A stretch of DNA of 64,000 nucleotides from Hyphomicrobiales bacterium (GTDB lineage Bacteria > Pseudomonadota > Alphaproteobacteria > Rhizobiales > Xanthobacteraceae): the NCBI GenBank assembly GCA_016185205.1, contig JACPOA010000085.1:62001-126000 (forward strand), written 5' to 3'. The notes under the pieces are model-generated. The model worked only from the letters and a program-made list of their open reading frames with translations. It was not told where the DNA came from and did no database searches. The translations under genes and the position numbers were made by a program. This document shows positions 1-7,597 of the stretch, piece after piece (positions within the stretch are counted from its first letter, which is position 1; each line of letters starts with the position of its first letter).

Positions 1-154
1 CGACGATGACCCCACCGAGAATGCCAAGACCGATAGCGGCATCGCTGCCGTGGCCGTGGTGGCCGTAATGTTGTGCATCGGCAGTAGTCGGCGCGGCCAG
101 GGTGCCGACGGCGATCGTCGCCGCTGCCGCGATCGCTAAGATAGTCTTCTTCAT
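1..154 (-). CDS. Small secreted His/Gly-rich protein, C-terminus outside window
   Basis: Read leftwards from the ATG at 154, the frame gives MKKTILAIAAAATIAVGTLA followed by a PTTADA cleavage region, a clear Sec signal peptide. The exported part starts with a His/Gly-rich stretch (QHYGHHGHG) and a hydrophobic Gly-rich segment (LGILGGVIV) before leaving the window. The design matches the next gene (354-671): signal peptide, then a Gly-rich hydrophobic patch. Such small cell-envelope proteins are common in rhizobia and have no assigned function. The gene is incomplete here, so its length and fold are unknown. Confidence 0.6.
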   Translation of the reverse strand, partial: MKKTILAIAAAATIAVGTLAAPTTADAQHYGHHGHGSDAAIGLGILGGVIV

Positions 155-292
155 AGGCGTTTCCCTCCAGGGTGCGGATCGGCCGGGGCCGAGTCGCAAG
201 ATGGCCAAGTTAAAGCCTGTCCCGGCTCTCGTTAAAGAGGCAGGCCCGAATATGTCGAAAATTTGATGAAGCAGGTTCAACGATTTATTGGA

Positions 293-329
293 AAAAAGGC
301 CCCGACGCGTCGGCGCATCCGGGCCTTTT
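293..329 (-). terminator. Rho-independent terminator
   Basis: Arms AAAAGGCCC (295-303) and GGGCCTTTT (321-329) pair. Read on the minus strand the hairpin is followed by a run of T. It lies just beyond the stop of the minus-strand gene at 354-671. Confidence 0.65.
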
Positions 330-353
330 CCATCTCGTTTTCACGGTTGCGGG

Positions 354-671
354 TTAGTCGCAGACCCGCACGCGCCGCGGGTACCAGCCATAGCCGTCCC
401 AGACCCGCTGCCGGGTCCAGTAGCAACGCGGGCCGTAATAGACCGGGCTGGGCCCGTAGTAATAGCTGGGGCCGTAATAATAACCGGGGCCACCGTAATA
501 GCCGCCTTGCGAGGCAATCCCGCCGATGATGGCGCCGGCGGCCAGGCCGCCGATGATGCCGGCGGCGATGTGTCCGCCGCGGGCCTCGGCCGGTTGTGGG
601 GCGGCCACGGCCACGACGACGATAGTCGCGGCGGCCGCGAGAGCTGTCAGGGTCTTGGTCATCTTGGTCAT
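354..671 (-). CDS. Small secreted Tyr/Gly-rich protein
   Basis: The protein has about 105 residues. A signal peptide (MTKMTKTLTALAAAAT..., cleavage near AEA) is followed by a Gly/Ala hydrophobic patch (GIIGGLAAGAIIGG) that may insert in a membrane, then Tyr-Gly-Pro-rich sequence with repeated YYGP/YYYG units and a Trp/Arg-rich end containing CYWTRQRVWDGYGW. I chose the ATG at 671 because an AAGGA sequence sits about eight bases upstream; an alternative ATG at 680 directly abuts it. A hairpin terminator follows. Proteins of this design are frequent in Bradyrhizobium-type genomes and are uncharacterised. A cell-envelope location is inferred. Confidence 0.7.
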   Translation of the reverse strand: MTKMTKTLTALAAAATIVVVAVAAPQPAEARGGHIAAGIIGGLAAGAIIGGIASQGGYYGGPGYYYGPSYYYGPSPVYYGPRCYWTRQRVWDGYGWYPRRVRVCD

Positions 672-1058
672 GGCACACATTCCTTCAAGTTGCTTTGCTG
701 GCGCACGATCATTTCCGAAAACCGTTTCCCACTTTTCGGGATCATGTGCAGGGTCGTAGCCATTCAACGACCGTTCGGTGCATTTCCTGCGATCTGTATC
801 CGCAGCGTAAACGTTTGGCTTGTTATCGAGGTTCCTATTTTGCGCGTGAATGCGCGGTGAATAGGGCGTTCGGGAACGGCGTTCCGGACCGTTTGGCGGA
901 TTAAATTTCGGCAAGATTCAAGGCGTAATTGCGGCACACGCAGTCAAGCTTGCGCAGACTGCGTAAACTTGTCTGCGGTACTCGCCATCCTCTCCCGCAA
1001 GGGGAGAGGCGAGTCGTGGAAGGGAGAGTTACAAGGAAAAGAGAGTTTGCCGCGTGGA
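672..1058. other. Intergenic region without a supported gene
   Basis: The region holds the palindromic repeat at 701-750 and a strong nested hairpin at 980-1014 (ACTCGCC, then CCTCTCCC, a short loop, GGGAGAGG and GCGAGT). That hairpin lies beyond the stop of the minus-strand gene 1059-1322 and may end its transcript. Open frames here overlap these repeats and show no start signals or recognisable protein. Confidence 0.6.
701..750. repeat. Rhizobial palindromic repeat, short form
   Basis: The palindrome runs from GCGCACGATC to GGGATCATGTGC, with inner arms TTTCCGAAAACCG and TTCCCACTTTTCGGG. The same core, with an additional internal hairpin, recurs at 37653-37740 and 55939-56026. It is located in the upstream region of the secreted-protein gene 354-671. 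Confidence 0.75.
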
Positions 1059-1322
1059 TTACTTCCAGCCCGATTCCTTGTCGCAGGCTTTGCGCTCGGC
1101 GACATGGGTCTTTTCCCACTGGGTGATGGACTGGCTTTCGTTGTTGTCCATCTTCTCGTTCATGCATGTGCAGTATTTCAGGATCACCGCGTCGGCGGCG
1201 GCGCCCTTGTTGTCCTTCACGCAGGCATTGATCCATTTGACGTCGTCGGTGGTGACGGCAAAGGCGGCAGTGGTCGTGACGCAAACTCCGGCAAGCACGA
1301 GGATGGCAACGATGGTCTTCAT
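1059..1322 (-). CDS. Small secreted Cys-containing protein
   Basis: An 87-residue product. The start is the ATG at 1322, placed seven bases after AGGGAG. A signal peptide (MKTIVAILVLAGVC..., cleavage near AFA) precedes a roughly 65-residue domain with three cysteines: one in WINACVKDNK, two in YCTCMNEKM, and a fourth in ERKACDKE. The spacing suggests a helical, disulphide-bonded periplasmic fold. I do not recognise a family with confidence; short rhizobial periplasmic proteins of this pattern exist without assigned function. Confidence 0.7.
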   Translation of the reverse strand: MKTIVAILVLAGVCVTTTAAFAVTTDDVKWINACVKDNKGAAADAVILKYCTCMNEKMDNNESQSITQWEKTHVAERKACDKESGWK

Positions 1323-1500
1323 GGCATGGCTCCCTGTTGGTCGACTTCGGTCGACTTGTTGATTGGCGGGGAGTTTGGGCCGGAAGCGGGGTTTAGGCAA
1401 GGCACGGGGCGAATGGAGCGAGGCGCGGCTTCGCTCAGCCGTTTACTTCCCCATCATCATCGCCGCCGCCATCCAAGACCGCACTAGAATCATTAAATTT

Positions 1501-1576
1501 CTAGTGTCCCTTTGATTCCGAAGTTCGCATCAGTGTGTGCCGCAATGTATTGCGAACTTCGGAATCGGGACACTAG
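1501..1576. repeat. Long imperfect inverted repeat (REP or MITE candidate)
   Basis: Left arm 1501-1529 starts CTAGTGTCCC and ends TTCCGAAGTTCGCA. Right arm 1551-1576 is its reverse complement except that the left arm has three extra T. The loop is 21 bases. It occupies most of the meaning in the gene-free stretch 1323-1626, which otherwise shows nothing I can support. It lies beyond the stop of the SHOCT gene and could also act as a terminator hairpin. Confidence 0.7.
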
Positions 1577-1626
1577 TGCATCGGACAGATGTAGACCGGT
1601 GCGCTGCTGGGCTGTTCGCTCGTCGC

Positions 1627-1851
1627 CTACGCGTCCAGCATGCGGCGGCGTTCCTCGTACTCGGCTTTGTCGATTTCGCCGCGCGCGAATCGTTCCTTCA
1701 GGATCTGCAGCGCGCTGTCGCCACGCCATTTGCTGCGATGCCCGCGCATCATGAAATACATCATGAGCCCGCCGCCGGCCATCAGCACGATCATGATGAT
1801 GGGCCCGTAATGAAGCCAAGGTGCCGGCCCGTAGTCGCTCCACCACCACAT
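1627..1851 (-). CDS. SHOCT-domain membrane protein
   Basis: A 74-residue protein. I start it at the ATG at 1851, five bases after a GGAGG; the frame is open further upstream. Residues 1-16 are aromatic (MWWWSDYGPAPWLHYG), 17-34 form a Met-rich transmembrane helix (PIIMIVLMAGGGLMMYFMM), and the C-terminus is a typical SHOCT motif (ALQILKERFARGEIDKAEYE then RRRML). SHOCT is a short oligomerisation motif found at protein ends. Membrane-helix-plus-SHOCT proteins often accompany copper or envelope-stress genes, but no such neighbour is visible here. Confidence 0.82.
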   Translation of the reverse strand: MWWWSDYGPAPWLHYGPIIMIVLMAGGGLMMYFMMRGHRSKWRGDSALQILKERFARGEIDKAEYEERRRMLDA

Positions 1852-1961
1852 GGCAACCTCCATTGGGTGGCGGCAGTCTGCGCGCGGCGCCGGCACGCGA
1901 TATTGATCTGGATCAACCTAGGCGTGCAAGCGACGATTGCGAACCGGCAATGACTGCGGCA

Positions 1962-2942
1962 TCAGTTGAACTTCAGGCCGGCCGCCTTGGCGAGAGCGAC
2001 ATTGCTGGCGATCTCCTTGACGATCAGGGCGTCGAATTCGGCCGGCTTGAGCGGCAGCGGCTCGACGCCTTGCGGCGCGAACTTTGCTTTCACCTCCGGC
2101 AGCGCCAACGCCTTCTGGGTTTCCGCGTGCAGCCGATCGACGATCTCGCGCGGGGTCTTGGCCGGCACCAATATGCCGTTCCAGAAGATGTAGTCGGCAT
2201 CCTTGAAGCCGGCTTCGGATATGGTTGGAACGTCGGGCAGCGCCGCGGAGCGTTTCGGGGTGCTCACCGCGAGCGGCAGCAGCCGGCCGTCTTTGATGAG
2301 CGGCAGCGTCGCCGGGATGCCGATGCAGCAGAAATCGATGCGGCCGGTCATCACCTCGGTGAGCGCTTCCGGCCCGCCACGGAACGGCACATGCGTCGCC
2401 TTGATGCCGGCGCTCAGCAAAAAGCGTTCGGCCGCCCAATGCGTGGCGCTGCCGACGCCGGCGGAGGAGAAGGTCATGGTGCCGGAGGCCTTCGCCTTCG
2501 CCGCCAGCTGCTGCAAGGTCTTGAGCCCTGAGTCCGGCTTGACGGTGAAGACATTCGGCACCACGCCGAACATGGCGACGCCGGAAAAATCCTTGGCCGG
2601 ATCGTAGCTGATGTTTGGAAAGGCGGCCGGCGCGGCGGAATGGGCGGCGGCGTTGATCAGCAGCGTATAGCCGTCAGGCTCGGCCTTGGCGACCTGGCCC
2701 GAGCCGATGCTGCCGCCGGCGCCGCCGCGATTTTCGATCACGATCGTTTGCCCGAGCTGGCGCGACAGCGGGTCGAGCACGATGCGGCCGAGGATGTCGA
2801 TGCTGCTGCCGGCGCTGAATGGCACCACGGCGCGGATCGGCTTGTCGGCCGGCCAGGCGGCCGCGGTCCCTAAGCGCGGCAGCGCCGGGGTGGCCAAGGC
2901 GGCGGCGGCGAGTGTGAGAAAACGGCGGCGATTGCTCGGCAT
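1962..2942 (-). CDS. Tripartite tricarboxylate transporter (Bug-type) substrate-binding protein
   Basis: A 326-residue periplasmic receptor of the Bug/TctC family, which binds small carboxylates or related ligands. The start at 2942 follows GGAGG by eight bases. The N-terminus has a twin-arginine pattern (SNRRRFLTLAAAALA), so Tat export is likely. Family landmarks are present: PIRAVVPFSAGSSIDILGR, VENRGGAGGSIGS, the DGYTLL segment, THVPFRGG and PDVPTISEAGF. No TctA/TctB membrane genes lie nearby, as is usual for the many orphan Bug proteins of beta- and alphaproteobacteria. Its ligand cannot be read from sequence. Three further members lie at 18.4, 33.6 and 37.7 kb. Confidence 0.9.
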   Translation of the reverse strand: MPSNRRRFLTLAAAALATPALPRLGTAAAWPADKPIRAVVPFSAGSSIDILGRIVLDPLSRQLGQTIVIENRGGAGGSIGSGQVAKAEPDGYTLLINAAAHSAAPAAFPNISYDPAKDFSGVAMFGVVPNVFTVKPDSGLKTLQQLAAKAKASGTMTFSSAGVGSATHWAAERFLLSAGIKATHVPFRGGPEALTEVMTGRIDFCCIGIPATLPLIKDGRLLPLAVSTPKRSAALPDVPTISEAGFKDADYIFWNGILVPAKTPREIVDRLHAETQKALALPEVKAKFAPQGVEPLPLKPAEFDALIVKEIASNVALAKAAGLKFN

Positions 2943-3106
2943 CACGGGATCCTCCATGCGATGTGTGCGTGCCGGTTCGTTGCGGCGTCGCGTTATTGAG
3001 CCTTGCTTATGATGGCACGGCTTTTCCGATAGTTCCTCCTTTTTCTGCCGTTGCCGGATCGATCTCGACCCTCCATGATGGCCACGATAACACGGAGACA
3101 AGGGCC

Positions 3107-3502
3107 ATGCCGACCTGTACCTGGGACCATGTCCACCTGCGCAGCGCCGACCCGGAGGGCACCGCGCAATGGTTCGAGAGCATGCTGGGCGCGCAGGTGA
3201 TCCGCAGCATGCAGCAGGGCAAGCCGCGCATCGACTTGAAGCTCGGCGGCGCCAATATCTTCATCGCGGAGGTTAAGCCCGGCGATGGCGTCAATCCGCC
3301 GCCGGCGACGCCCTATCAGGGCCTCGACCATTTCGGGCTGACGGTGAGCGGCATCGACGCCATCGCCGCCGAACTCAAGAGCAAGGGTGTTGAGTTCAGC
3401 AAGCCGCCGCATATCCCACGCCCCGGCCTCAAGATCTGTTTTCTGCGCGGCCCGCAGGGTATCTCGATCGAGCTGCTCGACCGCGATCCGAAATATGTGT
3501 GA
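3107..3502 (+). CDS. VOC (glyoxalase/bleomycin-resistance/dioxygenase fold) family protein
   Basis: A 131-residue single VOC module. It opens with WDHVHLRSADPEGTAQWF, the usual first beta strand with a metal-ligand His, and has the second half-module at QGLDHFGLTV and the terminal strand GISIELLDRD with the metal-ligand Glu. I start at 3107 (MPTCTWDHVH), after a GGAGACAAGGG sequence; the open frame extends upstream but without similarity. VOC proteins include glyoxalases, ring-cleaving dioxygenases and resistance proteins; which of these applies cannot be told. It is divergent from the Bug gene 1962-2942. Confidence 0.85.
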   Translation: MPTCTWDHVHLRSADPEGTAQWFESMLGAQVIRSMQQGKPRIDLKLGGANIFIAEVKPGDGVNPPPATPYQGLDHFGLTVSGIDAIAAELKSKGVEFSKPPHIPRPGLKICFLRGPQGISIELLDRDPKYV

Positions 3503-3617
3503 GGGGCGGGCGTCGCCGCGCCGTCGTAATTGCTTGGGACAAGCGGGCGGCACCGGTTGCATTGGCCAGCGGCAGCCGCCTTAATGAGGCTCAGGGGCGC
3601 GATCGGGGGCTGGTTGC

Positions 3618-4007
3618 ATGCGGGTGCTGGGGTTGGCGATCGCCGTAACCGCGATCGTCGTTGCGCAGGCCGCAGGCGCCGATGAGCGGTTCGCCAGGAG
3701 CCTGCAGATGCTGGCGCCGGCCGAACGGCTCGAGCAGTTGTGCGGCTACACCGCCATGACGCGCATCCGCCAGGACGACAAGAGCTTTCGTCCCGACCGC
3801 ACGGTGGCCAATGCCATGACCGAGCCGCGCGTGCTAAACGACACCATCGAGGTCAAGGGCGGCGCCTTCCGCAGCCGCGGCAAGTGGTTCGTGCTGTCCT
3901 ATAGCTGTACCGCCACGCCCGACCGCATGGCGGTGGTCGCGTTCGGCTATACGATCGGGTCGGAAATCCCGGAAACCAAATGGGCCGGTTTCGGCCTGTG
4001 GCAGTGA
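3618..4007 (+). CDS. DUF930 domain-containing secreted protein
   Basis: A 129-residue protein with a signal peptide (MRVLGLAIAVTAIVVAQAAG). The rest matches what I know of DUF930: LQMLAPAERLEQLCGYTAM, then a PDRTVANAM segment, GGAFRSRGKWFVLSYSC with a second cysteine that may pair with that in QLCGY, and a C-terminal EIPETKWAGFGLWQ. DUF930 proteins are periplasmic, confined largely to rhizobia, and have no known function. It stands alone between the VOC gene and the BrnA-like gene. Confidence 0.82.
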   Translation: MRVLGLAIAVTAIVVAQAAGADERFARSLQMLAPAERLEQLCGYTAMTRIRQDDKSFRPDRTVANAMTEPRVLNDTIEVKGGAFRSRGKWFVLSYSCTATPDRMAVVAFGYTIGSEIPETKWAGFGLWQ

Positions 4008-4068
4008 GGGCGGGGCGGCCTCGCCTTTAAGCCGGGTCTATGACCGGCAGTTGTGCTAGAACGCCGCC

Positions 4069-4296
4069 ATGACACGGCGCATTCCCGATTCGCGCGAGGC
4101 GGCCGAGAAGGCCTTCAAGCAGGCCACTGCCAAGCCGGCGCCAGGGCCGGTGCCGACGAAAACTGCCTCGTTTCCCGGCGTGAAGGAGCTGATTTCGCTG
4201 CGCATCGACCGCGATGTGCTGGATTACTTCCAGGAGGACGGCCCGGGCTGGCAGGAGCGCATCAACGACGCGCTCCGGAAAGCCGCCGGCAAGTAA
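4069..4296 (+). CDS. BrnA-type antitoxin family protein, without BrnT partner
   Basis: A 75-residue protein. Its C-terminal 35 residues match the BrnA antitoxin family: LISLRIDRDVLDYFQEDG then PGWQERINDALRKAAG, a ribbon-helix-helix-like DNA-binding and dimerisation unit. In BrnTA systems brnT (an RNase toxin) lies directly upstream of brnA. Here no brnT-like frame is seen upstream (the neighbour is a DUF930 protein) or downstream. It is therefore an orphan antitoxin-like regulator or the remnant of a lost pair. Confidence 0.8.
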   Translation: MTRRIPDSREAAEKAFKQATAKPAPGPVPTKTASFPGVKELISLRIDRDVLDYFQEDGPGWQERINDALRKAAGK

Positions 4297-4374
4297 CGCG
4301 GGCGGCACCGCCTGTGACGAAGGGCGCGCATGAGCGCCGCCCGCGAATTTGACATTTCAGCGATGGAGGCCGCA

Positions 4375-4617
4375 GTGGCAGACGATCCGAAGAAGAATGC
4401 GGCGAACAAGGAATTCAAGAAGGCGCGGCAGGCCGAGGACGGCAAGCGCGCCATGACGGAATACGAAAATTCCGCTATCGCCAGCCGCGCCAAGACCGCG
4501 CGGTTGAAAGCCTTGCGGCTGGCGCGCGACGCCGAACTCGCGGCCGCCGCCGCTGCGGCGCCGCCGCCGGTGGTGAAGAAGAAAAAAGCGGCGAAGAAGA
4601 AAGAAGAGGCGGAGTAG
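4375..4617 (+). CDS. Small charged protein with Ala-rich and Lys-rich tail
   Basis: About 80 residues. I favour the GTG at 4375 (reading VADDPKKNAANKEF) because GGAGG lies five bases upstream; an in-frame ATG at 4330 would add 15 residues. The central part is a charged amphipathic helix (EFKKARQAEDGKRAMTEYEN, ASRAKTARLKALRLARDAEL), followed by Ala/Pro sequence and a Lys-rich end (VKKKKAAKKKEEAE) like that of histone H1-like proteins. Nucleic-acid binding is plausible but inferred. Similar proteins are known to me in rhizobia only as uncharacterised or loosely annotated regulators. Confidence 0.65.
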   Translation: MADDPKKNAANKEFKKARQAEDGKRAMTEYENSAIASRAKTARLKALRLARDAELAAAAAAAPPPVVKKKKAAKKKEEAE

Positions 4618-4893
4618 CGCGTCCGCGCATCCGCATCTCACACCAGGCGATCCTCAGCACCGCGCCGGCAAAGCGCGCGCGGGTTTTTGCGGCCGGCGCG
4701 CCCCATTTCCGTGACCAGCGCGGGAAGCAAAGGCGCAGTCAATTAGTGATTGTTATTTTAACGGTACTATAATATTAGTTGTATCCAGCGAAACGGGCTC
4801 GGCGGCGGCTGGCCGCATTTTCAAGGCCGCAGGCTGCCCGACATCCGTTCAACCGCCTTTGAGGGCCAACGCGCCCAACGCAGGGAGATTGTC

Positions 4894-6246
4894 ATGAACA
4901 GCCGTTTGTATCGCCGATCGGCGCGCGCCGCCGCGCGCCTGCTTCATCCGCTCGTCGCCGCCGCCCTATTGATCGTGCTGGCCGTCCCCGCTTTCGCGCA
5001 GCCGAAACCCTGCGTCGCGCCGCTCGGCTGGTGGGAATCAAAAGGCCTGATGCCGTTCTTCATCAATCCCAAAGGCAACGCGCCGACGACCGATTGCGAC
5101 TTCCAGCTCTGGTCGTGGAGCGCCTTCGTGCACTTCATGCAGCCCGATCCCAAGAGCGGCGCGCCGATGTTCCTGCTGCTGCCGACCTATGACGACTTGG
5201 TGTCGGACAAGACGAGGGGTCCCATTGCGAAGCCGGAGGCTCTGCTGAAGACTCGCGAACTGTCGCTGCGGCCGCGCAACGAGCAGCCGAAATCGCTCGG
5301 CTCGTTCAAGCAGGCCGGTCCGGGCGGCGTGCTGGTCGACCAAAACGGACGCTCCGTGTACTACGCCACGCACATGGACCCGATCTATTTCAATTTCACC
5401 CAGACCTATTTCGGTCCGAACAACTACAAGAAAGCCGCGCCGACGCTGAACTATCCGATCGGCGCCACGGTGATCAAAAGCTCCTGGCGCATCGTAGCGG
5501 CGGGCGAGACCGTCACCGACGCCTACACCACGACCGCGACCATCGCTTTGCTCGAGAGCGACGGCAAGGGTAAGCTGAAGGCGAGCGGCAAGACCCAATC
5601 CGGCGTCAAGGTCGCGCTGGTCGGCATCCACGTGGTGGGTGTGATCAAGGATCACCCGGAATTCGCCTGGTCGACGTTCGAACAGCTCAAAAACGCACCC
5701 GACTTGCCGGCCAACCTGACCCCGAACTCGCCCGAACCGGTGAGCGCGCAGAGCTATACTTTCTACAAGGGCGGCACGCCGGCCAATGTCAGCAATATTT
5801 TGCCTAAGACCATGACGATCGATCCCGCCACCCAGGTGATCGCGCCGATCACCAATGTGTTCCAGCAATTCCAATACGGCGGGGCCACGCCGGCCCTGCG
5901 CGTGGCCGACATCGATTCGATCAACGCCAACTTCCAGGCGACGATCAAGGGCCAGTCACCCAAGGTGATCGATCCGGTATTCGCCAATTATCGTCTCACC
6001 GGCACGGTCTGGATGCTCCCCAATACGCTCGTGCCCGGCGACGGCAACATGTCCGAGCAGGCGATCGGTTCGATCGATCTCGACAACGACACGTTGGAGA
6101 CTTTCGTGCAGGGGGTGGGCACCAACTGCTTCAGCTGCCACACCACGTCCGGCCACGGCACTTCGTATCCGGGCAAGAACATCAACACCAGCCACATCAT
6201 CACGAGCGTGCTTAAGCCTAATCCGCTGATCCTGCAGTCGCGGTGA
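4894..6246 (+). CDS. Secreted protein with single CxxCH haem-binding motif
   Basis: A 450-residue protein with an Arg-rich N-terminus and a Sec signal peptide (HPLVAAALLIVLAVPAFAQ), preceded by CAGGGAGATTGTC as ribosome site. Most of the protein is not of a family I recognise. Near the end, Cys412-Phe-Ser-Cys415-His416 forms a c-type haem attachment motif (NCFSCHTTSG), so a covalently bound haem and periplasmic location are likely. The large N-terminal domain carries two cysteines (KPCVAP, TTDCDF) and many aromatic residues. It stands alone, followed by a hairpin terminator. The 276 bases upstream hold an AT-rich patch (4741-4785) that could be its promoter. Confidence 0.75.
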   Translation: MNSRLYRRSARAAARLLHPLVAAALLIVLAVPAFAQPKPCVAPLGWWESKGLMPFFINPKGNAPTTDCDFQLWSWSAFVHFMQPDPKSGAPMFLLLPTYDDLVSDKTRGPIAKPEALLKTRELSLRPRNEQPKSLGSFKQAGPGGVLVDQNGRSVYYATHMDPIYFNFTQTYFGPNNYKKAAPTLNYPIGATVIKSSWRIVAAGETVTDAYTTTATIALLESDGKGKLKASGKTQSGVKVALVGIHVVGVIKDHPEFAWSTFEQLKNAPDLPANLTPNSPEPVSAQSYTFYKGGTPANVSNILPKTMTIDPATQVIAPITNVFQQFQYGGATPALRVADIDSINANFQATIKGQSPKVIDPVFANYRLTGTVWMLPNTLVPGDGNMSEQAIGSIDLDNDTLETFVQGVGTNCFSCHTTSGHGTSYPGKNINTSHIITSVLKPNPLILQSR

Positions 6247-6292
6247 CGTGAACGCTACGGCGACGCCTCGATCCGCGTCAGGACCGCGATGG

Positions 6293-6315
6293 CGGCGGGT
6301 CCCGCCGGGTTTTTC
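6293..6315 (+). terminator. Probable rho-independent terminator
   Basis: A GC-rich stem (CGGCG...CGCCG) is followed by GGGTTTTT at 6307-6314, 47 bases after the stop of the CxxCH protein gene. Confidence 0.5.
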
Positions 6316-6334
6316 ATGCGAGCGCAATCATGCG

Positions 6335-6580
6335 CTAGTTTTTATCCTTGACCACGGTGGCGGGCCGGTCGCTGCCGCGCGCGGTCTCGGTGTGCCACTT
6401 GCCCTTGGCGTCCTCGAACTCGATCTGCTCGGTCTCGCCGGGCACGCTTTGTTCGGCGGCGGCGGCGATGGCGGCCTGCAGCGCGGCGGCGTGGGTCGGG
6501 TAGGGTTCCGAGAACACGCCGTCGACCTTGTAGGCCCAGCCGCCGTCGTGCTCGACGATCTCGTAAGTGACTTCGATCAT
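6335..6580 (-). CDS. DUF2188-like small protein
   Basis: An 81-residue protein read from the ATG at 6580 (MIEVTYEIVEHDGGWAYKVD). An AAAGGTG sequence lies upstream. The pattern EHDGGWAYKVDGVFSEPYPT, then an Ala-rich helix and QIEFEDAKGKWHTE, is a short beta-hairpin/helix unit of the DUF2188 type. These are small cytoplasmic proteins of unknown role, common in rhizobia in one or several copies. There is no obvious operon; the next minus-strand gene upstream is 6664-6906. Confidence 0.7.
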   Translation of the reverse strand: MIEVTYEIVEHDGGWAYKVDGVFSEPYPTHAAALQAAIAAAAEQSVPGETEQIEFEDAKGKWHTETARGSDRPATVVKDKN

Positions 6581-6663
6581 GGGGGCACCTTTCGCGTTCA
6601 AGGACGCTGCCTGCCCTTAAGGTACGGCAAGGCGGGCCGGTTGCACAGGCCGTGGATTGACGC

Positions 6664-6906
6664 TCAGATCCCGCGCGCGCGCTTCAGGCGGTCGATGAAA
6701 TCCGTCACGTCCGGCGGCAGATGGAACAGCTCGGTGAAGAATTGCGACAGCGGCGGCGTCGCCGCCACCGCGACCGGCGCCGCGACCAGATAGCCGAAGA
6801 TGGTGGCGAGGCTGCGCAGCAGGCCGGCATTGAAGCCCATGATGACGGCGACCAGCGCGACGAGATAGATGGCGGCGTCGAAGGGGTTGAGCGACAGGGA
6901 GCCCAT
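6664..6906 (-). CDS. Short membrane protein resembling N-terminus of CvpA
   Basis: An 80-residue protein with two hydrophobic helices (roughly residues 11-30 and 33-50): NPFDAAIYLVALVAVIMGFN, GLLRSLATIFGYLVAAP. This matches the first two helices of CvpA (colicin V production) family membrane proteins, which normally have four helices and 160 or more residues. The rest here is only a soluble tail ending RLKRARGI. It may be a truncated CvpA or an independent two-helix protein. It is divergent from the PEBP gene with a 55-base shared upstream region. Confidence 0.6.
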   Translation of the reverse strand: MGSLSLNPFDAAIYLVALVAVIMGFNAGLLRSLATIFGYLVAAPVAVAATPPLSQFFTELFHLPPDVTDFIDRLKRARGI

Positions 6907-6961
6907 TGCGCTTTGTCCGATCCGCGATACGATTCGTCAAACGCAACTGAGGGAGAGTACC

Positions 6962-7459
6962 ATGGCGTTCCAGGTCAGCAGCAACAGCTTCAAGGACGGC
7001 GACTATCTGCCGAAGGATCACATCCTGTCGGCCGATTTCGGTTTCGGCTGCGCCGGCGGCAACACATCGCCGCATCTCAAGTGGTCGGGCGCGCCGGCTG
7101 GCACCAAGAGTTTCGCCGTCACCTGCTTCGATCCCGATGCGCCGACCGGCTCGGGCTTCTGGCACTGGCTGGTGGTGAACATTCCGGCCAACGTCACCGA
7201 GCTGGCACTCGGCGCCGGCAGTAAAGGCGGCACGCTGCCGGCGGGCGCGCTGCAGACGCGCACCGACTTCGGCGCGCCCGGCTATGGCGGCCCATGCCCG
7301 CCGGAGGGCGACCATCCGCACCGCTATCTGTTCACGGTGTTCGCGGTCGGCACCGACAGACTGCCGGTCGCCGCCGACACCAGCGCCGCGGTGGTCGGTT
7401 TCAACCTGCATTTCAACACGCTGGCCAAGGCGGCGATCATGGGGTTGTTTAAGCGCTAG
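6962..7459 (+). CDS. YbhB/YbcL family PEBP-like protein
   Basis: A 165-residue protein of the phosphatidylethanolamine-binding-protein family. The start is the ATG at 6962 after GAGGGAGAG. The ligand-pocket motifs are visible: CFDPDAPTGSGFWHWLVVNI and GPCPPEGDHPHRYLFTVFAV. It has no signal peptide, so it is cytoplasmic. Bacterial members (YbhB, YbcL) have no settled function. The last 168 bases of this gene recur almost unchanged at 7988-8151, beyond a gene for a Cys-rich peptide. Confidence 0.9.
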   Translation: MAFQVSSNSFKDGDYLPKDHILSADFGFGCAGGNTSPHLKWSGAPAGTKSFAVTCFDPDAPTGSGFWHWLVVNIPANVTELALGAGSKGGTLPAGALQTRTDFGAPGYGGPCPPEGDHPHRYLFTVFAVGTDRLPVAADTSAAVVGFNLHFNTLAKAAIMGLFKR

Positions 7460-7597
7460 GCGCGCGGCTCGCGCATGGAGCCGGCCTCATCTATCGCAAT
7501 GCTGTCATGGCCGGTTCGTCGGCGATGCCAATTTTTCGCTTGCATTTAGTATCACCTTTAAGTTGTAATATGCAATTATACAACCAAGGAGGGGATC

